Origin: Burkholderiales bacterium
GTDB lineage: Bacteria; Pseudomonadota; Gammaproteobacteria; Burkholderiales; Usitatibacteraceae
Assembly (NCBI GenBank): GCA_014378085.1
Contig: JACMOJ010000490.1
Location: forward strand, 1-7,306
Length of the DNA stretch: 7,306 nucleotides
Reading direction: 5' to 3'
A model generated the notes under the pieces. It did no database searches, was not told the origin of the DNA, and was given only the letters and a program-made list of their open reading frames with translations. Shown here piece by piece: positions 5,807 through 7,306 of the stretch (positions are counted from its first letter, which is position 1; each line of letters starts with the position of its first letter). Position numbers and translations under genes: made by a program.

Positions 5807-6229
5807 GTTTTCAGCCATCGGTCAATTGGTGTTGCGAGCCAACATCGCCGCGCTCGGGCGGCATTAAGTTGCACTACGGCTAGCGGGAATGATTTAAATC
5901 ATGACTTGTTGAAGTAAGACATGGAAGCGAAGCCAAGCTGTTGACATTACGTTAAGTGATGGATATTTTGTACCCCCACCGTCATGGATGGGGCAAACAT
6001 GAATTTCACTTCAGGGAGACGCCTTCCATCCTATGAGATATCGATACGGGTGGAGAAGCGCAACCGTTCAACAATGGCGTTTAACTCGCGCAAAGTTGCC
6101 CGGACCATACTGCACGCGGAACAAGCGACGCCACGACGGGCACGCTTCGAACCTGAACGGATATCTCTGCAACCCGCGCCGCGCTTATGTTTGAAAAACC
6201 GCAGCGAATCAAAGCCCGGAACGAACTAA
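5807..6229. other. 423-bp stretch without a convincing gene
   Basis: This region lies between the protease stop and the 3' end of the small exported peptide gene. A short GC hairpin, GCCGC-6 nt-GCGGC (5847-5862), follows the protease gene by 40 bp but lacks a T-run, so it is a poor terminator. A promoter-like pair lies at 5941-5969. An 81-codon frame from ATG 5984 to 6229 (76 from ATG 5999) is basic, lacks a good ribosome binding site before 5984 and has only a GGGG stretch before 5999. I do not recognise it and do not call it a gene. Confidence 0.5.
5941..5969 (+). promoter_or_regulatory. Candidate sigma-70 promoter
   Basis: TTGACA (5941-5946) is a perfect -35 box, and TATTTT (5964-5969) lies 17 bp downstream as a 4-of-6 match to the -10 box. 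It reads rightward, but no clear gene or RNA is seen downstream of it on that strand before usp. Confidence 0.35.
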
Positions 6230-6370
6230 TCAGCGGGGAAGCTTTACAATTTCGTTGGATCGCGGCGATTGGTCATTGGTGCTCGCAGCTTCGACAGTCA
6301 ACATTGATCCAAGCAATAAGATCAACATTGCGGCAGATAGGGCAGCGAGGTTCGTCATTATTTTTTTCAT
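6230..6370 (-). CDS. Small exported peptide (46 aa)
   Basis: The product starts MKKIMTNLAALSAAM, has a hydrophobic core LILLLGSML and a likely signal-peptidase site after VEA, leaving a mature part of about 19 residues that ends EIVKLPR. A second ATG lies directly upstream (6373). I prefer 6370 because AAAGG ends 5 bp before it, against 2 bp for the other. The longer frame reaching back to 6613 runs antisense to usp and has no support there. It resembles short exported proteins of proteobacteria whose C-terminus carries a KLPRVVV-type ending, here apparently cut short. Function is unknown. It diverges from usp, and the FNR/Anr box between them has a -10-like TATCGT at the right distance on this strand. 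Confidence 0.55.
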   Translation of the reverse strand: MKKIMTNLAALSAAMLILLLGSMLTVEAASTNDQSPRSNEIVKLPR

Positions 6371-6403
6371 CATGGCCTTTACGTTGCCTGATAGTGAAGT
6401 CGT

Positions 6404-6409
6404 ACGATA
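6404..6409 (-). promoter_or_regulatory. Candidate -10 box of the small exported peptide gene
   Basis: TATCGT on the minus strand matches 4 of 6 consensus bases. It is separated from the FNR/Anr box by exactly 22 bp, the spacing of class II FNR-dependent promoters. Transcription would start near 6397, about 27 bp before the start codon. Confidence 0.4.
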
Positions 6410-6431
6410 CGAGGAGCCATGTGACTTCGTT

Positions 6432-6445
6432 TTGATCTGTATCAA
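6432..6445. promoter_or_regulatory. FNR/Anr binding site
   Basis: TTGATCTGTATCAA is an exact match to the FNR/Anr consensus TTGAT-N4-ATCAA. It lies in the divergent intergenic region, 67 bp before the usp start and 61 bp before the small peptide start. On the plus side, TAATGT (6467-6472) lies 21 bp away as a possible -10 box. Control of usp genes by Anr under low oxygen is known from Pseudomonas, so activation of usp is the natural reading. Confidence 0.75.
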
Positions 6446-6512
6446 CTGCGGTAAAGAAGCGAAGGGTAATGTGTGATCTGAGCCACGACGGGCGACCACA
6501 GGCGAGCACAAC

Positions 6513-6725
6513 ATGTTTAAACGAATTCTCGTACCAACAGACGGCTCGGCTCGCGCCGAGCACTCTGCTCGTGCCGCGATTGAGCTTGCGAAATTTCTTG
6601 ACGCATCGATCATCGCCGCATGTGTATATCCGCCGCTGCAGGTTTACCCTAGCGAGCCGTTCGTGGCGTTCCCCGAACTCAACTCGGAGAAAACTGATCT
6701 TGTCAACTTTTCATTGAGGGTTTAA
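6513..6725 (+). pseudogene. Universal stress protein gene, interrupted by an IS element
   Basis: MFKRILVPTDGSARAEHSAR is the classic beginning of UspA-family proteins, followed by helix AIELAKFLDASI, strand IAACVY and PPLQVYPSEPF. Full-length members have about 140-150 residues and end in an ATP-binding G-x2-G-x9-G-S/T loop. Here the native reading ends around L63 (codon 6699-6701), and the last seven residues, VNFSLRV, come from the end of an IS3-family element before TAA at 6723-6725. The nucleotide-binding C-terminal half is missing from the window, so the product should be non-functional. AGGCGAG about 6 bp before the ATG is only a weak ribosome binding site. The perfect FNR/Anr box upstream suggests the intact gene was induced by low oxygen. 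Confidence 0.85.
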
Positions 6726-7306
6726 GCCGCCCTTTTTGTCAGCCGAGCGGATTGGCTGTTTTTGCTAAGTGTTGTGGATAAATCGTCATTAGCCGCTTCG
6801 ATCAATTTGGCTTCGCACGCACGCTCAAACTGCGCTGGCGACAGGTAGCCCAAACTTGAATGCAGCCGTGTCGTGTTGTACCAGCCCTCGATATAGCCGA
6901 ACACGCTGTGGGTCGCCTCGGCTCGGGTGGCGAAGTCCTGGCCGTGGGTCTCTTCCACTTTTAGCGAATGCCAGAAGCTTTCCATCGGCGCGTTGTCGTA
7001 GCAATTGCCGGTACCGCTCATGGACTGTCGCATGGTCTCAGCCGTCAGCCAAGCCCGCACCTCGTGGCTGGCGTACTGGCTGCCGCGATCAGAGTGGAAG
7101 ATCAGCCCCGGTCGTGGCTTACGTACCGTATTGGCCATTTGCAACGCATCAAGCACCAGCGCTCGCGTCATGTGGCCAGCCACGGCCCAGCCAACGATCC
7201 GGCGGGTGAACAGATCAAGTACCGCGCACACGTACACCCAGCCCTCACGCGTCCACAGATAGGTGATGTCAGACAACCAGACCTGATCCGGTGCTTTGGC
7301 ATGCGA
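6701..7306 (-). mobile_element. IS3-family insertion sequence, 3' end
   Basis: Usp homology stops at about 6701, and the sequence from TGTCAACTTTTC onward belongs to the element. Read on the transposase strand, the element ends in GTTGACA, with the CA terminus of IS3-family ends, only about 21 bp after the transposase stop. The other end, the first open frame and the target duplication lie beyond the window, so the exact boundary and terminal repeat are inferred. Confidence 0.75.
6722..7306 (-). CDS. IS3-family transposase, OrfB part (5' end outside window)
   Basis: 194 visible residues, open to the right edge of the window. The reading begins SHAKAPDQVWLSDITYLWTR and continues with VLDLFTRRIVGW, FHSDRGSQYAS, NAPMESFWHSLKVE and the closing YNTTRLHSSLGYLSPAQFE. 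These are the integrase-core (rve) motifs of IS3-family OrfB. The acidic triad is the D in SDITY, the D in HSDRG and the E in MESFW, with 35 residues between the last two, giving the DD(35)E spacing of this family. In the full element OrfB is normally made as an OrfAB frameshift fusion. The frame is intact in the visible part, so the copy may still be active. The TAA stop lies within the fused end of usp. Confidence 0.93.
   Translation of the reverse strand, partial: SHAKAPDQVWLSDITYLWTREGWVYVCAVLDLFTRRIVGWAVAGHMTRALVLDALQMANTVRKPRPGLIFHSDRGSQYASHEVRAWLTAETMRQSMSGTGNCYDNAPMESFWHSLKVEETHGQDFATRAEATHSVFGYIEGWYNTTRLHSSLGYLSPAQFERACEAKLIEAANDDLSTTLSKNSQSARLTKRAA

Noticed and set aside
5847..5862. 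GC hairpin after the protease operon as a terminator.
   Set aside because: The stem is only 5 bp and is followed by ATTAAGTT rather than a T-run, so it is not reported as a terminator.
5984..6229. 81-codon plus-strand frame behind a promoter-like pair.
   Set aside because: There is no ribosome binding site before the first ATG, the composition is basic and low in structure, and no motif is recognised.
6371..6613. N-terminal extension of the small exported peptide running antisense to usp.
   Set aside because: It covers the usp start and the FNR box on the opposite strand, and places the signal peptide internally. ATG 6370 with AAAGG upstream is the better start.
1..7306. CRISPR array, tRNA or rRNA genes, riboswitch.
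   Set aside because: No regularly spaced direct repeats, tRNA-like arms or rRNA-like segments were seen on either strand.

Overview
The window looks like chromosomal DNA of a moderately GC-rich proteobacterium, most likely gamma- or betaproteobacterial. This rests on a type-2 (COX15-like) heme A synthase, a NadS-type antitoxin, a SirB2-like remnant, an exact FNR/Anr box and an IS3-family transposase. The genus cannot be named from the sequence.

Left end (1-957): accessory DNA. The last 46 codons of a gene resembling the C-terminus of AbiJ/HEPN-type abortive-infection proteins are followed, three bases after the stop, by an 82-bp element with the layout of an integron attC site (147-228). Next comes a RelE/HigB-type toxin with a NadS-like antitoxin, toxin first, the two frames overlapping by 11 bp. 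A promoter containing a perfect 15-bp inverted repeat sits directly in front of the toxin. This fits the edge of a cassette array or a cassette-derived defence patch. It lies tail to tail against ctaA, a core respiratory gene for heme A synthesis that is on the minus strand and has no other cytochrome oxidase gene beside it.

Middle (2040-2996): a 957-bp stretch without an intact gene. It holds two inverted repeats, a remnant with the last two membrane helices of a SirB2-like protein, a C8 tract, and an unassigned segment.

Centre (2997-5806): a two-gene operon with an ATGA stop/start overlap. The first gene encodes a 193-aa exported protein with a domain I recall seeing beside matrixins. The second encodes a 743-aa exported matrixin-type zinc protease (HELGHAAGLDH). 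Its tail is a Cys-containing Ig-like module, a CARDB domain, a second copy of the module, and two tandem WW/GWG repeats. This pair is the most interesting unit of the window and may be a secreted protease with a dedicated partner.

Right end (5807-7306): after 423 bp without a clear gene there is a short exported peptide gene on the minus strand, diverging from a universal stress protein gene on the plus strand. A perfect FNR/Anr site lies between them, with plausible -10 boxes on both sides. The usp gene is cut after about 63 codons by an IS3-family insertion whose transposase runs off the window.
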